Shown in pieces: positions 43,701-51,031 of a stretch of 64,000 nt of DNA. Origin of the DNA: Teredinibacter purpureus. Its GTDB lineage: Bacteria; Pseudomonadota; Gammaproteobacteria; Pseudomonadales; Cellvibrionaceae. Under the pieces are notes generated by a model. The model did not search any database, had not been told where the DNA came from, and saw only the letters and a list, made by a program, of their open reading frames with translations. How positions within the stretch are numbered: the stretch's first letter is position 1; each line of letters starts with the position of its first letter. The stretch is from assembly GCF_014217335.1 (NCBI RefSeq), contig NZ_CP060092.1, positions 3,117,501 through 3,181,500 on the forward strand. The letters run 5' to 3'. The translations under genes and the position numbers were made by a program.

Positions 43701-45779
43701 AACCACATCAGTTGTGTTACCCCATGTCACGTCATACTGAAACTCGCCGCTTGTGATGGTTTTAGTGGCAGTGGCCGTTCCTCCCCAGATTAAAGGGGCA
43801 CCCCAATTACCTGCATTGAGTGGGTCATAAGTGGTTACGGTAACGGTCTGTGCGGTTTCGACGCCGTTGGTGGTGCCTGGAATTGAAACGTCGCTATCGT
43901 CTTCCACGATATTGATAACATCATCGCCGGCGACGGTAGTGATAGCGATAGACAGTTCAACAAAGTTGACGGTTGTCGATAACATTGTATTACCATCAAT
44001 TGATCCGCTAATAGTGGCCGTAGCAACTGTTGTGTTGGAGGTGAGCGTTGCCGTATAGGTGCCATCACCGTTGTCGCTAATACTGCCAAGGCTCCCTTTA
44101 TCAGTGTTTAATATAATGGTGCTGCCGCCAACGCTAATGTTTGCGTCGGCACCATCTTTGGCTTGAACCGTTATTATTGATGTGGAAGCGCCCGTAGCCG
44201 CTATAGCGGTTGGCGAAGCGCTAATTGTTGAGTTATTGCCCGTCGCTGTATAAATAACGAGTGATCCCGCTACCGTATTAGAGACGTTACCGGCGGCATC
44301 TGTACTTAGCACTTGGACGCTATTAGAGTTGCCGTCAGTGACGGGGGAGAATGAACCGGCAACCGGGGCTTCACTGCCTGAATCTAATGACCAGGCACCA
44401 CCGGATGTGGCCACAACATCAAAGGTGGCGCCGCCCACAATGACACTAACAGTTGAATTGGCCTCAGCCGTTCCAGAAAGAGTAGGCGTGGTGTCGGAGG
44501 TGGTGGTAGGCGTGACTACAGTTGGATCTGTCGGTGGCGTTACGTCCACTTTTGTTTTTTGAGGGGCGCCAAAAAAACCACTAACAGCGCTATCGAAAGC
44601 AAATTCTCCTGTGCCATTATCCTTCGAAAACGTGAAATAAAATTCGGAACTCGGCTGAAGTGCAATTTGCAAACCGGTATCGGTGTCGGCGAGTACTTCG
44701 TAAATACTGACATCGTCCATGGCCAAATCATTACCGATTAGGCCAGCAGTGTTGCTAATAAGGCTTAAGGTATTGGACGCCGTTGTGGCGGTAAATGTAC
44801 TGGTAAACTCTTCCCACGGTGTTGTGGTTGCACCGCTTGATTCTAGATCACCTGATTCTGCGAGCACAACCACAGGGTTAACGCCATCATCCAAGACAAA
44901 ATCTACATTAGGTTTTATGTTGGCGTTATCATCGTTAATGTTGGCTAAAAAAGCGGTGAAGTTATAAATTTTTCCAGGTGTTAACGTTAAGGTAAACTCC
45001 CAGAACGGATCGACAATATTGTTGCCCATATCGATTAGAGCAAACACGGTACCGTTATTCGCTAGGGTTTCATTAAAATAAGTATTGCTGCTGTTTCCAC
45101 TAGTGCCGTCAAATAGCGCATATTTCCCCTCTCCCCAATCACCTGAGCCGATAGTGTTGCCACTGTCGTTAGTGCCTAAATAAGTGTAGCTAGACGTAAA
45201 GCCTGTATTGCCACTTTCAAACCCTGCATTTGAAACAAGATTGGTGCCCGACGTTGATGAGAATTCGAATTCATCGTCAGCGGCACCCGCGCTATTAACG
45301 AGTGAAGAAACGGAAATGGCGGTAGGATTATCGACGGTGTAACTGGCTACTTGTGACTGGAGTGTTTCAATAATCTCATTGGTTAAACCGCCGTCTAATG
45401 CATTAAACAAAATATCGGGTGAGACAGTAATAGGTGTGCTTGTGCCCGACTCAAAAAATCGGTAAACCACATCAATTGATTGAGCACTTTTCCCTACGAG
45501 AGATATTTTTGCACGGTTTTCATCGGTCGACCAGGTGACCGAATTTGTGTCGCCGCTAGAATTTGTAAGAAGCTCTATCGCCATATCGATATTGGTTCCG
45601 TTTACAGAACCAATATTTGACCAAAGACTAGTTGTGCCGATTGAGCCTGTGTCGGAACCGCTTCCAGCGGTTACAGAGGGTGCGCCAGAGAAGGCAAGCG
45701 TTGTGGCTGCATGTACAGAAATCGACTGTGCGCAGCTAAAAGCTATACACAAACAATAGGCTGCTAACTTTCTTACCAT
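34782..45779 (-). CDS. 3665-residue surface protein: adhesin repeats, TSP3-like repeats, barrel, OmpA domain
   Basis: Starts with a signal peptide ending near HAA. Order: a jelly-roll-like domain (~180-365, VSNAGFESGNTGF); Ig/invasin-like domains (~410-1000); seven ~123-residue cadherin-like repeats (pattern LP..P.V.EDD..VAI) interspersed with three putative-Ig repeats (~1000-2150); a cadherin-like domain; ~35 Asp-rich repeats of thrombospondin-3 type (D.D.DG..D; ~2200-3245). Near 3262 is GGGTADLSSLLFLVFIALL then STSNRKQR, like a GlyGly-CTERM sorting tail, followed at once by LAVTLGAVLLLSSTSHILAE, like a second signal peptide. Then an OmpA-type barrel (~3305-3475), one TSP3 motif and an OmpA C-terminal peptidoglycan-binding domain (~3530-3660, IEGHTDDVGNEQTN). 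Likely a calcium-binding surface adhesin or scaffold. The frame is uninterrupted. Confidence 0.92.
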   Translation of the reverse strand: MVRKLAAYCLCIAFSCAQSISVHAATTLAFSGAPSVTAGSGSDTGSIGTTSLWSNIGSVNGTNIDMAIELLTNSSGDTNSVTWSTDENRAKISLVGKSAQSIDVVYRFFESGTSTPITVSPDILFNALDGGLTNEIIETLQSQVASYTVDNPTAISVSSLVNSAGAADDEFEFSSTSGTNLVSNAGFESGNTGFTSSYTYLGTNDSGNTIGSGDWGEGKYALFDGTSGNSSNTYFNETLANNGTVFALIDMGNNIVDPFWEFTLTLTPGKIYNFTAFLANINDDNANIKPNVDFVLDDGVNPVVVLAESGDLESSGATTTPWEEFTSTFTATTASNTLSLISNTAGLIGNDLAMDDVSIYEVLADTDTGLQIALQPSSEFYFTFSKDNGTGEFAFDSAVSGFFGAPQKTKVDVTPPTDPTVVTPTTTSDTTPTLSGTAEANSTVSVIVGGATFDVVATSGGAWSLDSGSEAPVAGSFSPVTDGNSNSVQVLSTDAAGNVSNTVAGSLVIYTATGNNSTISASPTAIAATGASTSIITVQAKDGADANISVGGSTIILNTDKGSLGSISDNGDGTYTATLTSNTTVATATISGSIDGNTMLSTTVNFVELSIAITTVAGDDVINIVEDDSDVSIPGTTNGVETAQTVTVTTYDPLNAGNWGAPLIWGGTATATKTITSGEFQYDVTWGNTTDVVTTESPIESIDMTGATYAVDVKVPSPYVVDGNLSVQPYVRDSSDRYAAIVWQQASGLVANSWTTLTLTNISTGNLNYVQPGFDLTSVVGIGLQLNANGKSANIEGDIAFDNISITSLASGTPIAINFTASDTYTASVSGDGTWTATLPAIDAQALPTVTILTADVATLAGDVAPQATRTVSHSLTTPSISLNTVAGDNTIDATEDNTDINFTGTTTNVEDGQTVTLELNGSTYTGSVASNAWSITVPALALQALNLSETATADVENVAGNNAIQASQTITATNDAPVVTLPTSPTVTEDDTNVAIANDINIFDIESDNQTITLTITGGTASISTTGLSFTSGDGTDDSSMIFSGSLSNINTALDTLSFTATPNLNGTNAGGLQIATSDGSGGTDSESLLFTIMADNDAPIVALPTSPTVTEDDTNVAIANDINIFDIESDNQTITLTITGGTASLATTSLSFTTGDGTDDSSMVFSGTLSNINAALDTLTFTPTENLNGTNAGGIQISANDGSGGADSESLLFNITAENDAPIITLPASPTVNEDDANIAIDNTVIITDVDNDNQTVSLTITGGTASLSITGLSFATGDGTDDSSLEFSGTLTNINTALDALTFTPTANVNGSNAGGIQITTNDGNSGSDSENLVFNIAATNDVPTLTGTPITTVAEDSAYRFTPTANDIDAADTLTFAITNPPTWALFSTTTGVLSGTPSNDDVGSTTGILISVTDGIETVNLPAFNLAVTNTNDAPIITLPSAPAVAENVANVAFADNVGIIDVDNDAQTVTLTLTGGTASVSTTGLTFSTGDGTDDTTMTFSGTLASLNTALDAMTFTPTTNLSGANTGGLQISTNDGNTGSDTQSFTFDISAAGVPIITLPAPPVVSEDDALVALDNGIQINDSDTDNQTVVLTITGGTVSFSTTGITFTVGNGSSDSNAAFSGTLAAINTALDSMTFDASADINGTNAGSIAIQTTDDNGTTNATVSFDITAVNDAPNVTLPSAPSITEDDTAIAIDNTLHLTDVDGDIQTVTLTLTGGTGSLTTTGLTFTTGDGANDASMVFVASLTDANAALDTLTFTPTPNLNGSNAGGIQVTTNDGNGGTDSKALVFDINASNDAPVITLPAAPNANEDDANIALENTFTIADNDGDSQTTTLVATGGTLSISSAGLSFSVGTGTNDTTMAFTGSLVEINTALTDATFTPTANLSGINAGGIAMETTDGNGGIHSAALSFDIIAVADAPIMSGSPTTSTPEDTPYRFIPAATDADGDLLTFAISNLPAWASFDTTTGALNGTPTNGDVGTTDNVVLSVTDGLSIVSLAAFNLTVTNTNDAPAIVGSPATSVAADSHYNFTPTATDVDAGDTLIFSITNKPTWASYNTTTGELSGTPNATDNGVTNNIVIAVSDSLVTRSLPSFNLTVTGGNAAPTALPQSQTTVENIPAVLTLNGTDPDGQTLTFNIVSTPVNGTLSGTGPALLYTPTTHYSGTDSFTFTVHDGLENSAPATVTLTILEDLDEDGTPDITDTDDDGDGIPNLTEGSDDTDGDGTPNSRDTDSDNDGIADSIEGTRDTDLDGTPDYLDNSRDEDADGIPDILEGTQDTDMDGIPNYRDIDSDNDGLLDAIEGVLFPNDSDFDGINDRFDVDITQGNDANNDGIDDNILPSDHDADGIPDYLDLDTDNDTLPDAYEGTTDSDLDGLTNFRDLDSDNDTLPDALEAGTAPSDADMDGIIDAFDLDQTGGTDINNDGIDDLAQARNTDGDAWADYLDIDSDNDALPDLIESNTTRIDTDSDGIDDSFDPDQTGGSDVDFNGIDDDAQLLDTDSDTIPDYRDLDSDNDWIPDLLESGASGIDTDNDQIDDLYDVDSTTGSDTNGDGIDDIAAAIDTDYDTLPDYQDTDSDNDGIVDTTESGFSTSDQDSDGISDTLDSNQTGGSDINGDGIDDAINTRDTDSDTTPDFRDRDSDGDSLTDQLEGERDTDLDGQPNYLDLDSDGDGISDAIEGDADNDRDGVVDYLDNVLDRDEDGLPDSLETDNDTDNDGNNAIYDRDSDNDGMPDAQENDITGTDADSDGIDDSIDVDQTGGQDSNSDGIDDNALRDSDRDGLPDIIDLDSDNDGIPDALEFGFIYTDSDNDGIDDAFDSDFVDGTDSNNDGWVDNPALRDTDGDGLPDFRDADSDNDGINDGLENLITGHDNDADGIDDRYDVDITGGADLNADGIDDAATFNDTDNDGVPNIFDLDSDNDGLLDAQEAGVIDSDENGLADHGQPPLTMLPDTDNDGTADLFDLDSNNDGISDIESTAAVLLDTNGDGRIDVVSDNDSDGLDDAFDGDNTVRGHILDSDGDGIPEHQDIDDDNDGIPDTIEGNGDTDNDGIPNRLDRDSDNDGLSDWFESGLAIPTFTDTDNDGLDDAFDPDALGTNDSDADGIQDSLDVDNTGGQDTNNDGIDDTQTGLINVFDTDNDGDPDRYDSDSDSDGLTDTEENVMTNGTGQDLDRDGIDDGYDADFTGGSDLNGDGIDDAVISTVDIDNDGLLAYQDVDTDGDSYTDDQENGDYNNDGIQDQLQAQRQIETAVKGGGTADLSSLLFLVFIALLGSTSNRKQRTCLAVTLGAVLLLSSTSHILAERDDQRALYMGAGLGVSHLEPNENNSGWDITAKNDTAYALYIGYQVTDTLFTEFNYTDLGAAKTAPRNPSLGGEQSITYKTPSLSVGYYFRNANKRANFFIRGGLASLINDSTGETDIYNQNTSTQLMLGAGLEWNLTSRMFIRAEATSFDVDAQTYLATVGFSFAKKNATQQPKIAIATPSSAPMPTTIPTSTPEPVSAIISLPTDDDSDGVIDLHDQCPQTPLNEPVDERGCSQQSEEAKIEIKLNILFDTGSAIVNTHYNSEIERVAEFMRKYPKINVTIEGHTDDVGNEQTNQQLSQKRANKVAAILRNDRAIEPARITAIGYGESAPLVNSTALEARKTNRRVVAKFSAQHY
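36040..39190 (-). repeat. Array of Asp-rich (TSP3-like) coding repeats
   Basis: About 3.15 kb of imperfect repeats encoding DTDSDGxxD-type units, seen on the plus strand as recurring GCCGTCGTTGTCGCTATCG variants. Unit length alternates around 13 and 23 residues. Each unit carries the 1,3,5 Asp pattern of a calcium loop. The antisense frames are open and Ser/Pro-rich but are composition shadows. Confidence 0.88.
42349..42815 (-). repeat. Recently duplicated cadherin-like repeat units (98-bp identical blocks)
   Basis: A 98-base block at 42349-42446 recurs without change at 42718-42815, a period of 369 bases or 123 codons, equal to one adhesin repeat. Neighbouring units diverge more, so these two arose by a recent in-frame duplication or gene conversion. 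Confidence 0.85.
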
Positions 45780-46458
45780 CTAAAATTCTCTTCATAAGTG
45801 ACTATGTGAACTCGATAAAAGTCGGGCTCATTAAATAACTCCTTTAAGATAGTAATTCCGTCGCGCTGAGTACCACTGTAGATATCTGCTATTAAATTTT
45901 ACTGCAAAAGCCATGCTTAGCCTAATAGGGTTGGCAGGCAGAAAAGAGTGTGAATTATTTTTTAATAACGCGAAAAGGTCTTTTTCATATTTCTTATTTC
46001 GTATTAGCGATTAATTAGAAGGTTTTTAAAGGCGCGTAAAACCAATTAAATCAAGGCGTTATTTATTACTACAATAAAGGACATTTTTTTTATGATTAAT
46101 AGCCAAAAAGACTACTTAAAACCCCAAATAAAGTAAGCGTATATGCCGGGCTAATTAAAAGGAGCTGTATCAGTTGTTTCGATTTTTTGCAAAACGCGAA
46201 ATTAGCGGATGAATGGGCAGAATCAAAAAATTTAATGGAGCAAAGGGGTAATGTAGGGCTAAAAAATACGGCAGAAGAAGGGGTTCGAAAGAAACAAAAA
46301 ACGGGCTATTGAAAATTGTATTCTTAGGCCGCCTGTAAGTTGATGGTCAAAAGGAACGTTGAGTTACGGACGTGGGAGGTGGGGCGCTCTAGAGGAGTTG
46401 CTTTCGCGAAACCTCATTCGCGAAAGCGTGCCACACCCCGTGTGCGACACTACATCGA
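45780..46458. other. Intergenic region with an 11-bp inverted repeat
   Basis: Promoter region of the giant gene; A/T-rich in the middle. GCTTTCGCGAA (46400-46410) and TTCGCGAAAGC (46417-46427) form a perfect hairpin with loop ACCTCA, 32 bases past the ectR stop. It lacks a T tract, so it may be a weak terminator or an operator. No supported ORF. Confidence 0.5.
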
Positions 46459-46980
46459 TTAATCTTCGTTCTTTATGGGGTAGGTTTCAGATTTGTCCAT
46501 GACTGTGCTTTGTCGATCTAATACACCAATATCCAGTACGGGGGCAGCGTCAATATGTTGCGCATCCATCATTTGGGCAACACGCTGCAGTGACGAAATT
46601 ATCATGGTTTGCTCCCAGCCCTGAAGGTCGCCAAATTGGCGAGCAAAATGCTCCTGCAGTGGTATGGGCGCCTCTTTCAGTATTTCCGTTGCCTGATCCG
46701 TTAGATAGGCATGCACTTTTCGTCTATCTTCTTTGGAGCGCTCTCGAAAAACGAGTTCACGTTTTTCGAGTCGATCTAGAATGCTGGTTACTGTGGCCTG
46801 GCTAAGGCTTATTTCATTGGCTAGCTCGCCAATGGTCACTTCACCCTTATCTCGGATGGTTTGTAGCAGCAAAATCTGCGGCGCAGTAAGCCCTGTAGTT
46901 TTGGCTAAGTGTTTGGAGTGTAGGTCGGTGGCTCTAATTACGCGCCTTAGTGCTACCAACACCTCTTGAATACTATTCAA
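46459..46980 (-). CDS. ectR: MarR-family regulator of the ectoine operon (EctR-type)
   Basis: A 173-residue MarR protein: dimerisation helices at both ends, and a winged helix with TIGELANEISLSQATVTSILDR (recognition helix) then the wing RERSKEDRRKVHAYLT. It is divergent from ectABC across 280 bases, the arrangement of EctR, a repressor of ectoine synthesis genes in halotolerant bacteria. Likely it binds the shared intergenic region and also controls itself. The C-terminal ~30 residues form an extra tail. The regulator family is certain; the target is inferred from position. Confidence 0.87.
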   Translation of the reverse strand: MNSIQEVLVALRRVIRATDLHSKHLAKTTGLTAPQILLLQTIRDKGEVTIGELANEISLSQATVTSILDRLEKRELVFRERSKEDRRKVHAYLTDQATEILKEAPIPLQEHFARQFGDLQGWEQTMIISSLQRVAQMMDAQHIDAAPVLDIGVLDRQSTVMDKSETYPIKNED

Positions 46981-47260
46981 AATGTTCCTTTTTGTCGGGT
47001 ATGAAAGAGCGGCGAGTATAGCCTAGATTGTTTTGAAAGCTAAAGAAATAGCGCTGTCTGAGTGTTGTAGCCGTTTCGTGAGGCCCAGCCAGCACTGCAC
47101 GTAGCAATGTTGCTAGAGAAAAAACAATATTTAGTGTACGATGCTTCGCCTTCAAAGCATTATTTTAGCTTTTCATTGCTCATAATCGTTTTATATGCCC
47201 ATTATGTAGCTATACGCCGCTTAGATATCCTTAGAGAACTAATTAATAATCTTATTTTAG

Positions 47261-47788
47261 GTGAGCGATTTGCTTTACTCTCAAAATATCCAACTAAGAA
47301 TGCCGGTACTAGAAGACGGTATGCCCGTTTACCAGCTCGTTCAACGCTGCCCACCGCTCGATACTAATTCCAGTTACTGCAACGTCCTGCAGTGCGGGCA
47401 TTTCGCCAATACATCAGTTGCTGCCGAATTAGACGGCGAACTTATGGGTTTTGTTTCGGGCTACATTATTGCAGAACGACCAGACACGCTCTTTATCTGG
47501 CAAGTTGCGGTAGATGATCGTACTCGCGGGCTTGGCTTGGCGTCCCAGATGCTGTCACACATACTAAATCGTCCCTGCTGCAGCACTGTTAGGTACCTAG
47601 AAACCACCATCACAGAAGACAACCAGCCGTCGTGGCGATTATTTGAGCGCCTTGCAAAACAACTAGAGACTCTTATTCAGCCCTCACCGTGGTTAGATAA
47701 ACAAATACATTTTAAGGGTCAGCACGAATCTGAATCGCTGGTTCGTATCGGCCCCTTTAATTGTGCCCAAACAAGAGGTATATCATGA
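47261..47788 (+). CDS. ectA: L-2,4-diaminobutyrate acetyltransferase EctA
   Basis: A 175-residue GNAT acetyltransferase. The frame matches EctA from its N-terminus (IQLRMPVLEDG) through SSYCNVLQCGHFANTSV, LFIWQVAVDDRTRGLGLASQ (acetyl-CoA loop, R-G-L-G variant) and YLETTITEDNQPSWRLFERL. The start is GTG 47261; a weak TTAGG lies upstream. It makes N-gamma-acetyl-diaminobutyrate, the second step of ectoine synthesis. Its TGA overlaps the ectB ATG (ATGA), so the two are translationally coupled. Confidence 0.94.
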   Translation: MSDLLYSQNIQLRMPVLEDGMPVYQLVQRCPPLDTNSSYCNVLQCGHFANTSVAAELDGELMGFVSGYIIAERPDTLFIWQVAVDDRTRGLGLASQMLSHILNRPCCSTVRYLETTITEDNQPSWRLFERLAKQLETLIQPSPWLDKQIHFKGQHESESLVRIGPFNCAQTRGIS

Positions 47789-49077
47789 AAATTTTCGATG
47801 AAATCGAATCAGAAGTACAAAGCTATGCTCGCTCATTCCCGCGCGTATTTAATCGCACCAAAGGCGAGCTTATGTGGGATTCGGATGGGCAAGAATATTT
47901 GGATTTCCTTGCAGGCGCAGGAACCTTAAATTACGGGCACAACAACGAGCTCTTTAAAGCACCGCTTCTTCAGTACATCGAAGACGATGGTATTGCACAT
48001 GGCCTTGATATGCATACCAAGGCCAAGGGCGAATTTTTACAGGCGTTCAACGACAATATACTTAAGGCTCGCAGCATGGAATATATCATGCAATTTACGG
48101 GGCCTACGGGTACTAATGCTGTTGAAGCGGCCATGAAAATTGCACGCAATGTGACGGGGCAACAAAACATTGTCACGTTTACCAATGGCTTTCACGGTGT
48201 CAGCCTGGGTTCTTTGGCCGCAACGGGAAACTCGCACCACAGAGATGCCGCTGGTGTGAGCTTAACCGGCACCCATCGCATGCCTTACGATGGATATCTA
48301 GGGGATGATATCGATACCACAGAATACCTAGATAAAGTGCTTTCCGATTCCAGTAGTGGTATTAACTCTCCCGCAGCGGTAATTGTTGAAACAGTGCAAG
48401 GCGAGGGTGGGATTAACGTTGCGAGCATTGAATGGCTCAAGAACTTGCAGGCGGTATGTCGAAAGCACAAAATTTTATTAATAGTGGATGATATTCAAGC
48501 TGGCTGCGGCCGTACGGGTAGCTTTTTCAGCTTTGAAGAGGCTGGTATAGAGCCGGATATTATCACCCTGTCTAAATCCCTAAGTGGCTATGGGTTGCCT
48601 CTTGCAGTAGTACTAATGAAGCCGGAACTCGACCAATGGAAGCCCGGTGAGCATAACGGTACCTTCCGTGGTAATAACCTAGCCTTTATTACCGCAAGGT
48701 TGGCTATCGAGCATTATTGGAAAGATAATCGTTTCGCCGACGAAACCAAACGCAAAGGCCAATACATTTCAGCCCGTCTAGAAAAAATTGTAAATCAATA
48801 CGGTGAAGGAAACTTTTCGGCGCGAGGGCGTGGCATGTTTCAAGGTATTAACTGTGTCAACGGTGAGATAGCCGGCGAAATTACTCGTCGAGCCTTTAAG
48901 AAAGGGTTAATCATCGAAACTAGTGGTGCCGACGATCACGTGGTTAAATTTTTATGTGCCTTAATTATTTCAGATGAAAATCTTAAAAAAGGCATTGATA
49001 TTGTTGAAGAATCGATCCGCGAAGTCTGCGCAAAAGAAGATATTCCTGAAGAGGTTGTATATTTTAGAGCCAGTTAA
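47785..49077 (+). CDS. ectB: Diaminobutyrate-2-oxoglutarate transaminase EctB
   Basis: A 430-residue class III PLP aminotransferase starting at the ATG 47785 with CAAGAGG upstream. Visible are MQFTGPTGTNAVEAAMKIAR (cofactor region), the Asp of LLIVDDIQAGCGRTG that contacts the pyridine nitrogen, and the PLP lysine in ITLSKSLSGYGLPL. It converts aspartate semialdehyde and glutamate to L-2,4-diaminobutyrate, the first step. Followed by ectC after 45 bases, so a single operon. Whole-length match to EctB. Confidence 0.95.
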   Translation: MKIFDEIESEVQSYARSFPRVFNRTKGELMWDSDGQEYLDFLAGAGTLNYGHNNELFKAPLLQYIEDDGIAHGLDMHTKAKGEFLQAFNDNILKARSMEYIMQFTGPTGTNAVEAAMKIARNVTGQQNIVTFTNGFHGVSLGSLAATGNSHHRDAAGVSLTGTHRMPYDGYLGDDIDTTEYLDKVLSDSSSGINSPAAVIVETVQGEGGINVASIEWLKNLQAVCRKHKILLIVDDIQAGCGRTGSFFSFEEAGIEPDIITLSKSLSGYGLPLAVVLMKPELDQWKPGEHNGTFRGNNLAFITARLAIEHYWKDNRFADETKRKGQYISARLEKIVNQYGEGNFSARGRGMFQGINCVNGEIAGEITRRAFKKGLIIETSGADDHVVKFLCALIISDENLKKGIDIVEESIREVCAKEDIPEEVVYFRAS

Positions 49078-49122
49078 GTATCGGTAAGACGAACAGAACA
49101 AAAAGTAGAGCGAGACAATACA

Positions 49123-49527
49123 ATGATCGTACGTAACCTATTAAAAGCCAGTCAGTCTAATCGAAAAATAGTATCGCCCGAGGGCAACTGGGAAAGTACG
49201 CGCCTTCTTCTCAAAGAAGATAATATGGGGTTCTCATTTCATATTACCACCATTTACAAAGGCGCCGATTTTGACATGCACTATCAAAACCACCTAGAGT
49301 CGGTTTATTGCATTGCAGGTGAAGGTGAAATAGAGACTACGGCTGACGGTAAGAAATACGCCATTTCACCCGGCACCGTTTACGCACTCGATAAGCATGA
49401 CAAACACACGCTTCGAGCCTTTGAAGAAATGACCATGGCCTGTGTCTTTAATCCGCCGCTTAACGGCAAAGAGGTTCATAATGCCGAAGGCGCCTACGAA
49501 TTAGAAGCCGAGACAATCGCCGAGTAA
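49123..49527 (+). CDS. ectC: Ectoine synthase EctC
   Basis: A 134-residue cupin. [10 protein letters not shown] at the start, [20 protein letters not shown] with the conserved Tyr and His, [14 protein letters not shown], and [17 protein letters not shown] (metal-binding His) are all characteristic. It cyclises the acetylated diaminobutyrate to ectoine, using a bound iron. It is the last biosynthetic gene; no hydroxylase (ectD) or dedicated aspartokinase follows, so plain ectoine is the expected product. Confidence 0.96.
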   Translation: MIVRNLLKASQSNRKIVSPEGNWESTRLLLKEDNMGFSFHITTIYKGADFDMHYQNHLESVYCIAGEGEIETTADGKKYAISPGTVYALDKHDKHTLRAFEEMTMACVFNPPLNGKEVHNAEGAYELEAETIAE

Positions 49528-49633
49528 TGGCACTCTATAATAGTAAGTAATTAACGTAATTGGGCCTGCTTTTTGCGGGCGAGATGGCTACGTAACCTGG
49601 CGGTACTTATAATAATAAATTGGTAATAAAAGA

Positions 49634-51031
49634 ATGACGTATTCGTTTATTGGGTTTTTACTCTGTTTTACAGGTATAGGTTTGGCCTCCGCATGGTATA
49701 GCCGCGGAACAAAAGAAGATTACTATCTTGCCAGCGGTAATATACGCCCTTGGCTCGTAGGTTTGTCGGCAGTGGCCACCAACAATAGCGGTTATATGTT
49801 TATTGGTGTCATTGGGTACACCTACGCAACGGGTCTTGCTTCCATCTGGCTTATGATAGGCTGGATAGCAGGCGATTTTTTAGCGTCACTTTACGTACAT
49901 AAACGTTTACGGCAAGCCACCGAAAAAAGCGGTGAAATTAGCTATGCTGGCGTTCTTAGCCAGTGGCACGGCCAAGAAGCTCCAGCACTCCAGCGTGTAA
50001 TCGGTGTAATCTCTCTTCTCTTTTTGCTCACCTATGCAGCGGCTCAAATGGTAGCCGGTGGTAAGGCGCTGCACGTTTTATTAGATTGGCCATTATGGTC
50101 TGGTTCTGTGGCGGGCGCCGTTCTCGTTAGCCTCTACTGTTTTGCTGGCGGCATACGTGCATCCATTTGGACTGATGCCGCACAATCCATTGTCATGATA
50201 GTGGCCATGGCAACACTTCTAATTGTCGCCGTTGCAAATCTTGGCGGTACGTCGAACGCTATAGAACAAATGCAAAGTGTTGATGGTTTCATGGACTGGT
50301 TCCCAAAAGGCTTAGTATTTTCTGGTTGGGTGGGTGGAGGCTTATTTATTGTTAGCTGGTTATTCGCCGGCTTCTCTGTAATAGGGCAGCCCCATATTAT
50401 GGTGCGCTTTATGACCCTTAATAATGCCGGAAACATGCGTCAAGCAAAACTCTGGTATTACTTTTGGTTTATTACGTTTTACGCCATGGCCACTGGTGTT
50501 GGTATGCTGGCCCGTATTTATTTATCGGATGTCGGGTTGTTTGATGCGGAACTGGCATTACCCATAATGGCACAGCAGCTATTGCCTCCTATTCTCGTTG
50601 GTTTGATACTTGCCGGTATATTTGCAGCCGCAATGTCAACCGCCGACTCACTCGTACTAAGTTGCTCAGCGGCCATCACCCACGATATTCTGCCACATAA
50701 AATTGAACGCACATGGGTTCTTAAGCTCACCACCGTCTTTATAACTGGCCTTGCATTGTTGCTCGCACTTTCAAATAATCAAAGCGTTTTTAACATGGTA
50801 ATAATGGCCTGGTCGGGATTGGCTAGCGCCTTTGCACCGTTATTAATAATGCTGTGCTTAGGTAAAAAGCCCTCGCAAACCACCAGTATTATTGCTGTTG
50901 TTCTAGGGTTTTCCGTCGCGCTATTGTGGCGGTACGCTGGGTTGCAGGCTCTGGTGTATGAGGGCTTGCCCGGCATAATAGCCGGCCTAACAGTTTTCTT
51001 TGTATCGCCAATTGTTAGAAGAAAAGCGTAA
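49634..51031 (+). CDS. Sodium:solute symporter (SSS family), possibly for ectoine or proline/betaine
   Basis: A 465-residue membrane protein with about 12-13 hydrophobic segments. ATNNSGYMFIGVIGYTYATG, FAGGIRASIWTDAAQSIVMI and IFAAAMSTADSLVLSCSAAITHDI are SSS-family signatures (PutP-like), the last containing the sodium-site Ser/Thr region. It starts 107 bases after ectC on the same strand, so it probably belongs to the osmoprotection unit and imports a compatible solute with sodium. The substrate cannot be read from sequence; proline is the usual default in annotation. Confidence 0.87.
   Translation: MTYSFIGFLLCFTGIGLASAWYSRGTKEDYYLASGNIRPWLVGLSAVATNNSGYMFIGVIGYTYATGLASIWLMIGWIAGDFLASLYVHKRLRQATEKSGEISYAGVLSQWHGQEAPALQRVIGVISLLFLLTYAAAQMVAGGKALHVLLDWPLWSGSVAGAVLVSLYCFAGGIRASIWTDAAQSIVMIVAMATLLIVAVANLGGTSNAIEQMQSVDGFMDWFPKGLVFSGWVGGGLFIVSWLFAGFSVIGQPHIMVRFMTLNNAGNMRQAKLWYYFWFITFYAMATGVGMLARIYLSDVGLFDAELALPIMAQQLLPPILVGLILAGIFAAAMSTADSLVLSCSAAITHDILPHKIERTWVLKLTTVFITGLALLLALSNNQSVFNMVIMAWSGLASAFAPLLIMLCLGKKPSQTTSIIAVVLGFSVALLWRYAGLQALVYEGLPGIIAGLTVFFVSPIVRRKA

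Noticed and set aside
46981..47260. Search for an EctR operator and ect promoter.
   Set aside because: AT-rich half-sites such as TTTTGAAAGCTAAAG and TTAGCTTTTCATTG can be seen but symmetry is too weak to claim a site.
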